A DNA stretch of 64,000 nucleotides from Nitrospira sp. GTDB taxonomy: Bacteria > Nitrospirota > Nitrospiria > Nitrospirales > Nitrospiraceae. This document shows, piece by piece, positions 41,787 to 48,921 of this stretch; position 1 is the stretch's first letter; each line of letters opens with the position of its first letter. The notes beneath the pieces were generated by a model that did not search any database, had not been told where the DNA came from, and worked only from the letters and a program-made list of their open reading frames with translations. The DNA lies in the NCBI GenBank assembly GCA_005116835.1, contig SWDM01000014.1:177536-241535 (forward strand). Direction: 5' to 3'. The position numbers and the translations under genes are program-made.

Positions 41787-41808
41787 GGTAAGTAAGTACT
41801 CACTCACC
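41787..41808. promoter_or_regulatory. TetR-type operator
   Basis: A 22-bp near-palindrome: GGTAAGTAAGT joined to ACTCACTCACC, matching its own complement at 18 of 22 positions. The TGAGTGAGT half-site is common to AcrR-like repressors. It lies against the start of the TetR gene, suiting autoregulation. Confidence 0.75.
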
Positions 41809-41984
41809 ATGAGGTTAGCATGCAGCGCTTCCAGGGGGCAAGCAATGGATAGGAACGGGAGATGTGTCCTGTCAGGCAGGGCCTATGGGTGAGTCGAGGA
41901 TAGGAGGAGTGAACAAGAAAGACGCTTCAGCCTAGCCTGATCTGTATGGGATCGGGGTCAACTATGAAACCTCAGCGACGTCAT

Positions 41985-42182
41985 CCTAGCCCGTAGTCAT
42001 CATGAGCGTTTCTACTGCAATCGCGAATTCGCTGCTACGACAAGCCTTCGGCGGGCAGGCTCGCCGTTCGCTCCCTCGACGTACTGTTCAAGTATGCTTC
42101 GGGCACTCACGGTTCCGCGCGCCTGTCTCGCAGGGCGACGGCGCAATTTCGCCACGAACCGTTATGAATCATGCGGGCTAGG
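41985..42182. repeat. Long palindromic element P3
   Basis: A 198-bp imperfect palindrome. CCTAGCCCGtagtCATcATGA at one end pairs with TCATgATGCGGGCTAGG-like sequence at the other, and inner blocks such as AATCGCGAATTCG and CGCAATTTCGCC also pair. Its right end overlaps the TAG stop of the first PilZ gene. Only one copy in the window. The rest of the spacer 41809-41984 shows nothing. Confidence 0.7.
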
Positions 42183-42636
42183 ACATGGAATTGAGTTGTG
42201 GCCCAGAGGGAAAGGGATGGCTCTGGATGGTGTGCAAAGGAGGGCTTCCTTTGAGTGTGGAGTGGTTCACTTGTTTCCAGACAAAATGACGTAGTCTCGC
42301 CCGTTCTCGTTTCGTGACACGACGAAACTCGATCCCATATTCATCGCGCGTAGTCCAAATCACACGAGCCTCTGAGATGGGAATTAGACGAGACGTCTCA
42401 GGAATCGTCAGATAAAGAGCCAGGAAATGCTCCAAAGATGATACCTGTGCGCTGCGGAGTTTGCAGCCGCTCTCGGACAGATCAAGGACTAGCCCATCGC
42501 CAACCTGTTGAAGGTATTCAGTCGCTGAAAACCGAGCTTTGATCTGTACAGGAACCCGGCGGGCCGCTCTGCGCTCCGTAATCTGACCCGTGCTGGGAAT
42601 TGTCGCTTGCGTATCGATCCGTCGTCGCCCGATCAT
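42178..42636 (-). CDS. PilZ-domain protein (cluster member 4)
   Basis: 152 residues. PilZ contacts Arg-Arg-Ala-Ala-Arg-Arg (about 22-27) and Asp-Leu-Ser-Glu-Ser-Gly (about 53-58) are present. A 30-residue basic tail follows the domain. Last gene of a four-gene PilZ operon; 27 bases from its neighbour. Its stop codon lies in the P3 palindrome. Confidence 0.82.
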   Translation of the reverse strand: MIGRRRIDTQATIPSTGQITERRAARRVPVQIKARFSATEYLQQVGDGLVLDLSESGCKLRSAQVSSLEHFLALYLTIPETSRLIPISEARVIWTTRDEYGIEFRRVTKRERARLRHFVWKQVNHSTLKGSPPLHTIQSHPFPSGPQLNSMS

Positions 42637-42663
42637 TAAATTGTCCTTGTCACAACGGTCGGT

Positions 42664-43050
42664 CTATATAGAATGGACGAGATTCGAGCGCAAGAAGTAC
42701 GAGAGCCGGTTTCGTTCCCGTAGGTTCATCTTGAGGATTTCAACTCCGAATCGACGTCCTGAAGTCCAAGCCACCTTCGTTTCCATTACAAACAGCGGGT
42801 CTTGTCCGTCTGGGAGATAGAGGAAGATTGTCAGTTCCATCCCCAGCCTGACCGAAGCGTTACCGCGAATCCCCAATCCGGTTGGCGAGAGATCCGTGAC
42901 CATGCCATCTCCCATGAGAACCTCGCCGGAACGGTCTTGGGCCGAGTACATTAACCCGAACTCTACAGAGGGGCGGGAGTGTTGCCGTCGGTTTACCGCT
43001 TCCGCCACTGACTGAAGCCCGTTTTCGGATGTGATCTGTTGCCGTCCCAT
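42664..43050 (-). CDS. PilZ-domain protein (cluster member 3)
   Basis: 128 residues. Arg-Arg-Gln-His-Ser-Arg (about 21-26) and Asp-Leu-Ser-Pro-Thr-Gly (about 53-58) fulfil both PilZ motifs. AAGGAGG precedes the ATG. Closest in sequence to cluster member 2, suggesting tandem duplication (shared Leu-Gly-Ile-Arg-Gly-Asn and Arg-Phe-Gly-Val-Glu). Confidence 0.83.
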   Translation of the reverse strand: MGRQQITSENGLQSVAEAVNRRQHSRPSVEFGLMYSAQDRSGEVLMGDGMVTDLSPTGLGIRGNASVRLGMELTIFLYLPDGQDPLFVMETKVAWTSGRRFGVEILKMNLRERNRLSYFLRSNLVHSI

Positions 43051-43117
43051 GAAGACACCTCCTTGTTTCTGCCCCGGTCTCAGTTGATTCCGACGCGGTA
43101 TGAAGGGTGATGCTGGC

Positions 43118-43477
43118 TCATAAGAAGAATCGCAGATGGTTTTTCTCCTCCAATGTCAGGGTCTTCATCTCCACCCCAAATCGGTATCCTTCAGTCCAGG
43201 AGACGCGGCTTTGGGAAATGGCAAATGGCTTGTCCATTCCAGGAAGGTCGATAGAAAGGGCCACTTCTAAGCCTGGTGCGACCGATCGATTTCCCCGTAT
43301 GCCGATTCCGTTCGATGAGAGGTCCGTCACGACGCCATCACCGATGAGCATTTGGCCGGATTCCATGTAGGAATAGAACAAGGAGAAGAGTGTTGGGGTA
43401 CGGCTGGCATGTCGGCGATCGTATTGGCTGGGGAGTTTCGTTGCTGTGCCGATAGAAGCTGCGATGTGATGCCCCAT
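43118..43477 (-). CDS. PilZ-domain protein (cluster member 2)
   Basis: 119 residues. Arg-Arg-His-Ala-Ser-Arg (about 21-26) and Asp-Leu-Ser-Ser-Asn-Gly (about 53-58) are intact, and Gly-Ile-Arg-Gly-Asn-Arg-Ser-Val follows. A GGGAGGG site precedes the ATG. It ends directly after the domain. Confidence 0.83.
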   Translation of the reverse strand: MGHHIAASIGTATKLPSQYDRRHASRTPTLFSLFYSYMESGQMLIGDGVVTDLSSNGIGIRGNRSVAPGLEVALSIDLPGMDKPFAISQSRVSWTEGYRFGVEMKTLTLEEKNHLRFFL

Positions 43478-43505
43478 AGTTCCCTCCCTGTCGCTGGATG
43501 GTCGT

Positions 43506-43922
43506 CTAGAGGATACGAAAAGCCGTTCGTCGGTTATCTAGGGACGAAAGGCTGAGATTTTTCCAGACAACTTCTTGCAGCCGCTTCCTTTCCTCTGGTA
43601 ACAGCTTGGGGAATTTGACCGCGAACGAGTCTCTGGCGACCCAGGAGATGAGAACGTCGGTGATGCGCATGGGGGCCTGACCATCTTTAAGGTCTAGGAG
43701 CAGAGTGACGTGGCTACCCTGCGGGCTCGGAGCCGGGCCTAAGATCTTACAGCCTGTTTTAGAAAGATCTTTTAGGATTGCCTCACCTGAAACAGCCCGG
43801 GCGCCTACTTGACCGGAATAGCTGATTCGGCACCACATTTGGACACGTTCGGCATAGCGCTGATCCAAGAGCGAATGTGCTTTCTGATGTTTGGCTCTAA
43901 AAAATGAGTGTGGCGCCATCAT
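43506..43922 (-). CDS. PilZ-domain protein (cluster member 1)
   Basis: About 138 residues. Arg-Tyr-Ala-Glu-Arg and Asp-Leu-Ser-Lys-Thr-Gly supply the PilZ motifs, though the first lacks the doubled Arg. The frame is open to 44018, but GAGGAAATATCG before the ATG at 43922 is a better initiation site. First gene of the operon. The spacer to the IS30 relic has a G-run and no other feature. Confidence 0.75.
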   Translation of the reverse strand: MMAPHSFFRAKHQKAHSLLDQRYAERVQMWCRISYSGQVGARAVSGEAILKDLSKTGCKILGPAPSPQGSHVTLLLDLKDGQAPMRITDVLISWVARDSFAVKFPKLLPEERKRLQEVVWKNLSLSSLDNRRTAFRIL

Positions 43923-44172
43923 CGATATTTCCTCTTCGACATTTCTTCTGCGGGCTCGCCGTGACTCTTCGGTTATCCGCGACAACTTGAGGATACAACC
44001 TCCTAAAATTTCGGCCATACCTCAGTGGGGGGGGTGAGGATCCCACTTACAGGCTGCAGGACAACTCGGTTGATGCCAAAATATGGCTGAAATCCTCCGT
44101 ACGGTACTGAAGCCAGCTTAAGTTCTAACTCCAAGTGCAGCACTACCGGCCCTGATGGGCTAAGGTGTTGCC

Positions 44173-44440
44173 ATGACACAATCATGTTATACGCATTTGA
44201 GTGACACCGATCGTGAGACCCTGAGCCTCGGCCTGGCTCAGGGCCAGTCGTTACGGACGCTAGCGCGGATGTTGGGGCGATCTCCCAGCACCGTGAGCCG
44301 CGAGGTGGTCCGCAACCATGTGCGGGGCTGCCCCTACCGGGCTTGCACGGCGCAGGCTGTAGCGGCCAGCTGAGCCCGGCAGCCGCGGCGACCCTGCAAA
44401 CCGTTGATTCCCTGGCTGTGGCAGTACGCGAGAACGCCGC
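44173..44440 (+). pseudogene. IS30-family transposase remnant
   Basis: The N-terminal helix-turn-helix of IS30 transposases is clear: Tyr-Thr-His-Leu-Ser-Asp-Thr-Asp-Arg-Glu, then Gly-Arg-Ser-Pro-Ser-Thr-Val-Ser-Arg-Glu. An in-frame TGA at 44371 interrupts it. The same frame continues with Arg-Gln-Pro-Arg-Arg-Pro and Pro-Trp-Leu-Trp-Gln-Tyr, as in intact members, then loses similarity by about 44440. The DDE catalytic part is absent. From 44441 to 44662 nothing is recognised. Confidence 0.75.
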
Positions 44441-44662
44441 TGGTGTACCTGTTCAGCATACTGGGAGAAGATGCGCCTAAGCAGAGGGCCTCAATCGGCG
44501 TGGACTTCCAGCAAGATAGCAGCATGAGACATGTGAGACTGGCAGGAAAGGCAGGACTGGCGGCGTCAGGGCTTGTGCAGCGCGCCGGTTGCTTATGTGA
44601 GAAACCAGCAGACGGTTGAGTATTCTGCCACAAGCACTGGACGGTTAGGCGAGGGGTGTCAG

Positions 44663-45202
44663 TCAAAACACGGTGTCTGAATTGCCTTCGGTGATTTTAC
44701 GGCGGAGTTCCTGGCTCTCAAAAAAAATGATGCCGCGATCGGTTTCAGTCTCGTATCGGAGGTTCACGTCGGTTTCGAACCCAGCCCAGCTGTAGAACTT
44801 GACGAAGCCTCCGGCGATCTGTCCCGGCGTGCGGTCGAGTGGACCATAGAGCGATTGGAGGTAGGCGAGAATCTGCTCGTGGTTCGTGATGCCTCGGTAG
44901 CGAACTGTGACGCGCATGAACTTGTTTCCGACGGTTGTGAATCGCATGGAATCGACCGTTGTCGGGCCAAGTGAAGGAGCTCCGGCTTTCCGCTCATAGG
45001 TTTTAGATTGGCCGGCGTCCTCGACGATCGTGAAGGCGTCGGTTTCAGAAAGTGTTGCGCCCCAAGCGATTCCCTCGAACCCATTTGGATCGTTCTGCAT
45101 GGGCACGGCCGATGCCAGGGTTCCGTGCAGGCTGAATGAGAGAACAAGGCAGATGGAGAATACGCGACTGGCCCAAAGGCCTCTGTTGGGACTGGGGGGC
45201 AT
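44663..45202 (-). CDS. Exported protein, tandem paralogue B
   Basis: About 179 residues. A signal peptide (ending Leu-Ala-Ser-Ala) is followed by Val-Pro-Met-Gln-Asn-Asp-Pro-Asn-Gly-Phe-Glu-Gly-Ile-Ala-Trp-Gly, shared with the gene upstream. Other shared blocks are Arg-Phe-x-x-Val-x-x-x-Phe-x-Arg-Val-Thr-Val and Leu-Asp-Arg-x-Pro-Gly-Gln. No known domain. The ATG is one base from the upstream TAA, so translation is coupled. The frame extends upstream only into its paralogue. Confidence 0.72.
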   Translation of the reverse strand: MPPSPNRGLWASRVFSICLVLSFSLHGTLASAVPMQNDPNGFEGIAWGATLSETDAFTIVEDAGQSKTYERKAGAPSLGPTTVDSMRFTTVGNKFMRVTVRYRGITNHEQILAYLQSLYGPLDRTPGQIAGGFVKFYSWAGFETDVNLRYETETDRGIIFFESQELRRKITEGNSDTVF

Positions 45203-45203
45203 G

Positions 45204-45713
45204 TTACTCTGCAGAATCGGTGATGTGGTCGTTGAATAGAGGGGCCAGGGTCCGGCTGTCGATGAACACGAATCCCCTCTCGGTGTTCGCATGGTACGTT
45301 ACGTTGATCTCCGTATCGTTTCCGCGCCACGTATATTGCTGATTAAGCCCCCGCATCATCTGTCCTGGTACACGATCGAGGGAGCCGAACTGCCGCTCAA
45401 GATAATTGATGATCTGTTTGTGACGATCCTCGCCTTGATAGTGGACGGTCACTCGGGCGAATTGCTGATCAACCGATAGAAAGCGGACTCTTTCGACGGA
45501 GATTCCGGCATAGGATGGAGTGCCTTCTTTCAATTGGTATTCGTTGATGTGCGTGCCTGCTCTTGTGACTTCCAAGTCAGGCCTTGTGGACAGGGCCACA
45601 CCCCAAACCAGGCTCTGAAACCCGTTTGGGTCATTCACCATTGGTACCGCATAGGCAAGAATGGGGCAGCTCATACAAAGCAGGAGGATCAGGAGGAGAA
45701 GGAGCCGGTCCAT
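45204..45713 (-). CDS. Exported protein, tandem paralogue A
   Basis: About 169 residues. A Leu-rich signal peptide (ending Ala-Tyr-Ala) and Val-Pro-Met-Val-Asn-Asp-Pro-Asn-Gly-Phe-Gln-Ser-Leu-Val-Trp-Gly open the same domain as paralogue B. The two proteins are about a third identical by eye. An ATG at 45737, eight codons earlier, is also possible. The pair is divergent from the phosphonate operon, with which it shares a short promoter region; a functional link is not shown. Confidence 0.7.
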   Translation of the reverse strand: MDRLLLLLILLLCMSCPILAYAVPMVNDPNGFQSLVWGVALSTRPDLEVTRAGTHINEYQLKEGTPSYAGISVERVRFLSVDQQFARVTVHYQGEDRHKQIINYLERQFGSLDRVPGQMMRGLNQQYTWRGNDTEINVTYHANTERGFVFIDSRTLAPLFNDHITDSAE

Positions 45714-45786
45714 GCGATTTGTTTGCCCTTTAATCATATCGGAACGCTACCATGGCCGATCATATGGCGCAACTCCCTCAGTTTTG

Positions 45787-45816
45787 TTGAGAATGTCCTG
45801 AGGCATAGCTTATAAT
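45787..45816 (+). promoter_or_regulatory. Sigma-70-type promoter of the phosphonate operon
   Basis: TTGAGA (45787-45792), an 18-base spacer and a perfect TATAAT (45811-45816). Transcription would start near 45823, about 35 bases before the first gene's ATG, which has a GCGAGGAA ribosome site. Confidence 0.7.
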
Positions 45817-45857
45817 GCGCCGGTTTTCCATGTGCGTAGCGGCGAGGAACTGATCGG

Positions 45858-46355
45858 ATGATTGAAAGCGATGTGTTTGTCCAGGCCCTGCAAGATATTG
45901 GGGTGGATTTTTTTACTGGGGTTCCGGATTCGATTTTGGGCGGTATCATAGCCGAATTGATGGAGCGGCGCCTTTACACTCCGGCGGTGCGCGAAGATGA
46001 AGCAGTAGCCATGGCAGCCGGGGCCTATATGGCCGGCAAGATTCCCGCCGTTTTAATGCAGAACTCCGGCCTTGGAACATCCCTCAACACCCTCATTTCC
46101 CTCAACTATATCTATCAACAGCCTTGCATCCTGATCGTATCCTGGCGTGGTCAAGGTGGTAAGGATGCGCCGGAACATCTGGTGATGGGCGAAGTCATGC
46201 CGCAGTTTCTCGATACGATGAAGATCCCTCACCGGACATTGACGGAAAAGACTGCCATCGACGATTTCAAGTGGGTAGCCGAAACTTTTATGAAGAAGCG
46301 GATCCCCGTGGCGCTGAATATCACAAAGGGTGTCGTGAAGGGGCTGCATCCGTGA
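45858..46355 (+). CDS. Phosphonopyruvate decarboxylase, alpha (N-terminal TPP) subunit
   Basis: 165 residues, the N-terminal (Pyr) half of a TPP-dependent decarboxylase made as two chains. It has Val-Asp-Phe-Phe-Thr-Gly-Val-Pro-Asp-Ser, typical of Ppd, the catalytic Glu in Arg-Glu-Asp-Glu-Ala, and Gln-Asn-Ser-Gly-Leu-Gly-Thr-Ser-Leu-Asn. Ppd turns phosphonopyruvate into phosphonoacetaldehyde and pulls phosphonate synthesis forward. Sulfopyruvate decarboxylase (ComD) is a close relative and cannot be excluded from this chain alone; the aminotransferase and cytidylyltransferase downstream favour phosphonate. The beta gene follows after a 46-base gap with GTGAAACGTGAAACG words. Confidence 0.82.
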   Translation: MIESDVFVQALQDIGVDFFTGVPDSILGGIIAELMERRLYTPAVREDEAVAMAAGAYMAGKIPAVLMQNSGLGTSLNTLISLNYIYQQPCILIVSWRGQGGKDAPEHLVMGEVMPQFLDTMKIPHRTLTEKTAIDDFKWVAETFMKKRIPVALNITKGVVKGLHP

Positions 46356-46401
46356 CGGACGTGAAACGTGAAACGTATTCCGTGAAGCGTGAGGACAACC
46401 C

Positions 46402-46980
46402 ATGAGGCCAGAGCAAGGGACCATGCAGAGTCGGGCTATGGCCATGGCGGCCCTGTTGGAACTGCTTACCGACCAGCCTGTCATTATCTGTAATGGGTTT
46501 CCGTCTCGCGAGGCGCAAAAGATTGCCGACCGGCCGACACATTTTTACATGATCGGGTCAATGGGGTCAGCCGCGGCGATTGCGCTCGGCGTGGCTCTGT
46601 CGAAACCGAACAAACAATTGATTGTCTTCGACGGCGACGGGAACGTCCTTATGGGCATGGGGACGCTTGCGACAGTGGGGGCATTGAAGCCCAAGAATTT
46701 CATTCATGTAGTGTTCGATAACGAAGTGTATGGCACGACCGGTAATCAACCGACGATTTCCAATGTGGTCCCACTTGAAAAGGTGGCGAAGGCAGCCGGA
46801 TATGTGAATGTCGAGCGGGTGCGGGAACGCGAAGATCTTGTCTACGAGTTCAAAGACATGCTGAAGAAAGACGGGCCGAGTATGTTGCTGGTGAAGGTCA
46901 ACGAGATGGTGGAGGATGCCGGTCGAGTAATTTTGGATCCGCCGGACATTACGAAGCGGTTCATGCAGGCAATACGATAG
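46402..46980 (+). CDS. Phosphonopyruvate decarboxylase, beta (C-terminal TPP) subunit
   Basis: 192 residues, the TPP-phosphate-binding half. The metal/TPP motif is Gly78-Asp-Gly-Asn with the matching Asn about 27 residues on (Val-Val-Phe-Asp-Asn-Glu). Gly-Ser-Met-Gly-Ser-Ala lies near residue 53. Together with the alpha chain it rebuilds a full-length Ppd of about 360 residues. Most Ppd enzymes are single chains; the split form is unusual outside the ComDE group. It is on the same strand and in the same operon as the aminotransferase gene. Confidence 0.83.
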   Translation: MRPEQGTMQSRAMAMAALLELLTDQPVIICNGFPSREAQKIADRPTHFYMIGSMGSAAAIALGVALSKPNKQLIVFDGDGNVLMGMGTLATVGALKPKNFIHVVFDNEVYGTTGNQPTISNVVPLEKVAKAAGYVNVERVREREDLVYEFKDMLKKDGPSMLLVKVNEMVEDAGRVILDPPDITKRFMQAIR

Positions 46981-46983
46981 CGA

Positions 46984-47057
46984 TCAGCCTTCAGCTGTCG
47001 GCGGTCAGCGCCCGAAAGAGCTGATTGCTGAACGCTGATTGCTGAACGCTGAAGGGA
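46984..47057. repeat. Word-repeat hairpin (GCTGATT/GCTGAACG type)
   Basis: CAGCCTTCAGCTGTCGGCGG at the left pairs with GATTGCTGAACGCTGAAGG at the right. It fills the gap between the decarboxylase beta and aminotransferase genes and could tune expression inside the operon. Confidence 0.7.
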
Positions 47058-47060
47058 AAT

Positions 47061-48143
47061 ATGATTCTCCTGAACCCTGGGCCAGTCAACGTCAGCGAGC
47101 GTGTGCGGCAAGCGCTGTTGCGTCCGGATGTCTGCCATCGGGAGTCGGAATTTACCGAACTCCTGCACGGGATACAGGCAAAGCTGTTGAAGCTTTTTGT
47201 GCCAGGGGCAGAAGAGGAGTATGCCGCTGTTGTGTTGACTGGATCCGGTACCGCAGCGGTGGAGTCCGCCGTGATGTCGGCGCTCCCACATGGTAAGCGG
47301 ATGCTGGTGCTCAACAACGGTGTGTACGGCGAACGCATTTCCCAGATGGTCGGCCTGTATCGCCTGGGGGTGTCCGAACTCAAGTACGATTGGACAACAA
47401 GGCCAGACCCTGAACGTTTGCGGCTCGCGCTACGACAACATCCGGAAGCGCATGCGGTGGCCATGGTTCACCATGAAACGACCACCGGGCTCATCAATCC
47501 GGTCAAAGAGATCGCGGACGTTGTGGACAGCCAGAACCGCGTATTCATACTCGACGCGGTCAGTGCCTTGGCAGGCGAGCCATTGGATATCGCCGGCTCT
47601 CACATTTATATGGTGACCGGCACGTCCGGAAAGTGCATTCAGGGGTTCCCTGGGGTATCCTTCGTGCTAGTCCGCAAGGGGTTTCTCGAGCGGATGCGGG
47701 GCTACCCACGACGATCGATCTATCTCCATCTTACTCAATATGTAGATGATCAGGGTCGCGGGACGATTCCCTTTACGCCGGCTGTGCAGATTTATTATGC
47801 GTTTGATGAAGCATTGACCGAACTCATGGAGGAAGGGGTTGCCAAGCGGATTCAACGGTATAAGAAATGCTCGACCTTGATCAGAGACCGGATGGCAAAA
47901 TATGGCGTGAAGCCACTTCTGACACCCGAGATGCAGTCCAATACCATTACCGCCTATCATCTTCCCGAGGGCGTCGCCTATCAGTCATTGCACGATCGCC
48001 TGAAAGAGCAGGGTTATGTGATCTATGCAGGCCAAGGCAAGCTAGAGAGCAAGGTGTTCCGCGTGGCCAATATGGGCGCCCTTACAGAAGCGCAGTTGGT
48101 GGCATTTCTCGACGCATTTGAACAAATTTGTGGCGCAGCATGA
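47061..48143 (+). CDS. 2-aminoethylphosphonate transaminase (PhnW-type)
   Basis: A 360-residue class V PLP aminotransferase, the usual length for AEP-pyruvate transaminase. The start Leu-Asn-Pro-Gly-Pro-Val-Asn-Val-Ser and the PLP-lysine motif Ser-Gly-Lys191-Cys-Ile-Gln-Gly-Phe-Pro-Gly match PhnW. Asp-Ala-Val-Ser-Ala-Leu (PLP N1 contact) precedes it. In the biosynthetic direction it would aminate phosphonoacetaldehyde to 2-aminoethylphosphonate. Its stop overlaps the start of the nucleotidyltransferase gene by four bases (ATGA). Other class V aminotransferases are possible, but KCIQG is a good AEP marker. Confidence 0.85.
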   Translation: MILLNPGPVNVSERVRQALLRPDVCHRESEFTELLHGIQAKLLKLFVPGAEEEYAAVVLTGSGTAAVESAVMSALPHGKRMLVLNNGVYGERISQMVGLYRLGVSELKYDWTTRPDPERLRLALRQHPEAHAVAMVHHETTTGLINPVKEIADVVDSQNRVFILDAVSALAGEPLDIAGSHIYMVTGTSGKCIQGFPGVSFVLVRKGFLERMRGYPRRSIYLHLTQYVDDQGRGTIPFTPAVQIYYAFDEALTELMEEGVAKRIQRYKKCSTLIRDRMAKYGVKPLLTPEMQSNTITAYHLPEGVAYQSLHDRLKEQGYVIYAGQGKLESKVFRVANMGALTEAQLVAFLDAFEQICGAA

Positions 48144-48859
48144 AAGCCGTCATTCTTGCAGCGGGAGTCGGGAAGCGCCTGTGGGAGGTCACGCAACATC
48201 GCCCTAAATGCCTCATAGAGATCGGAGGCCGGTCTCTGCTACATCGCTATCTCGCTTCCCTCAGGAGTGTTGGGATTCACCAGGCCGACATCGTTGTGGG
48301 CTACAAGCAGGAAATGATCCGTGCGGCTGTGGTCGCTAACGACTGTGGCGTGCGTGTGAGTTTTCTTGTGAACGAGCAGTTCCACCGTGGCAGCATATCT
48401 TCGCTCTGGATCGCGCGCGCCTCATTGGACGACGACGTGATTGTCATGGATGCGGACGTGCTGTTCCATCAAGAGATCTTGCGCCGGTTGGTCGAATCTC
48501 CCCATGGGAATGCGCTGCTTATGGATGACACGGTCAAACAGACCGGAGAAGAGTGCATGGTCGTGGTCGAAGGCGGGCGTGTCATTGCGCTGACGAAGAA
48601 AATGCCGCTCCGTTACGACTATGCGGGAGAAGGCGTGGGGTTTCTCAAGGTTCGGCATGTCGATGCGCCGTACGTGATCGCATCGCTCAAGGATCATGTG
48701 GATCGAGAAGCCTGGCAGATGGAATACGAAGATGCGCTGCTGGGGTTTTTCCGCGATGTGAAAGTGGGGCATGAGAAGATCGGTGGATTACCCTGGACTG
48801 AGATCGATTTCGTGGAAGATGTGACGAAAGCGGAACGAGAAGTTCTGCCGAGACTGTAA
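48140..48859 (+). CDS. Nucleotidyltransferase, probable CTP:phosphonate cytidylyltransferase
   Basis: 239 residues of the MobA/LicC-like NTP transferase fold. The motif Leu-Ala-Ala-Gly-x-Gly-x-Arg (residues 6-13) is followed by Arg-Pro-Lys23-Cys-Leu and later Met-Asp-Ala-Asp-Val-Leu-Phe for metal binding. PntC enzymes, often fused to the AEP transaminase, make CMP-aminoethylphosphonate; here the two are separate but overlap by ATGA. Substrate assignment rests on context. The end Asp-Phe-Val-Glu-Asp-Val-Thr-Lys-Ala is typical of phosphocholine-type cytidylyltransferases. The start chosen is the ATG at 48140, four codons into the open frame. Confidence 0.82.
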   Translation: MKAVILAAGVGKRLWEVTQHRPKCLIEIGGRSLLHRYLASLRSVGIHQADIVVGYKQEMIRAAVVANDCGVRVSFLVNEQFHRGSISSLWIARASLDDDVIVMDADVLFHQEILRRLVESPHGNALLMDDTVKQTGEECMVVVEGGRVIALTKKMPLRYDYAGEGVGFLKVRHVDAPYVIASLKDHVDREAWQMEYEDALLGFFRDVKVGHEKIGGLPWTEIDFVEDVTKAEREVLPRL

Positions 48860-48921
48860 CAGGAGGATGTCACTGGTCAACGGTGAGGGAGACTCCGAAT
48901 GATCTGTGACGGTGTTTCAAC

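Noticed and set aside
44404..44619. A 71-codon open frame after the IS30 relic
   Set aside because: Its first part is out-of-frame transposase relic; no independent evidence of coding.
45858..46980. Sulfopyruvate decarboxylase (ComDE) for coenzyme M or taurine synthesis
   Set aside because: Split-chain form fits ComDE, but Phe-Thr-Gly-Val-Pro-Asp-Ser, the AEP-type transaminase and the cytidylyltransferase favour phosphonate; kept only as an alternative.
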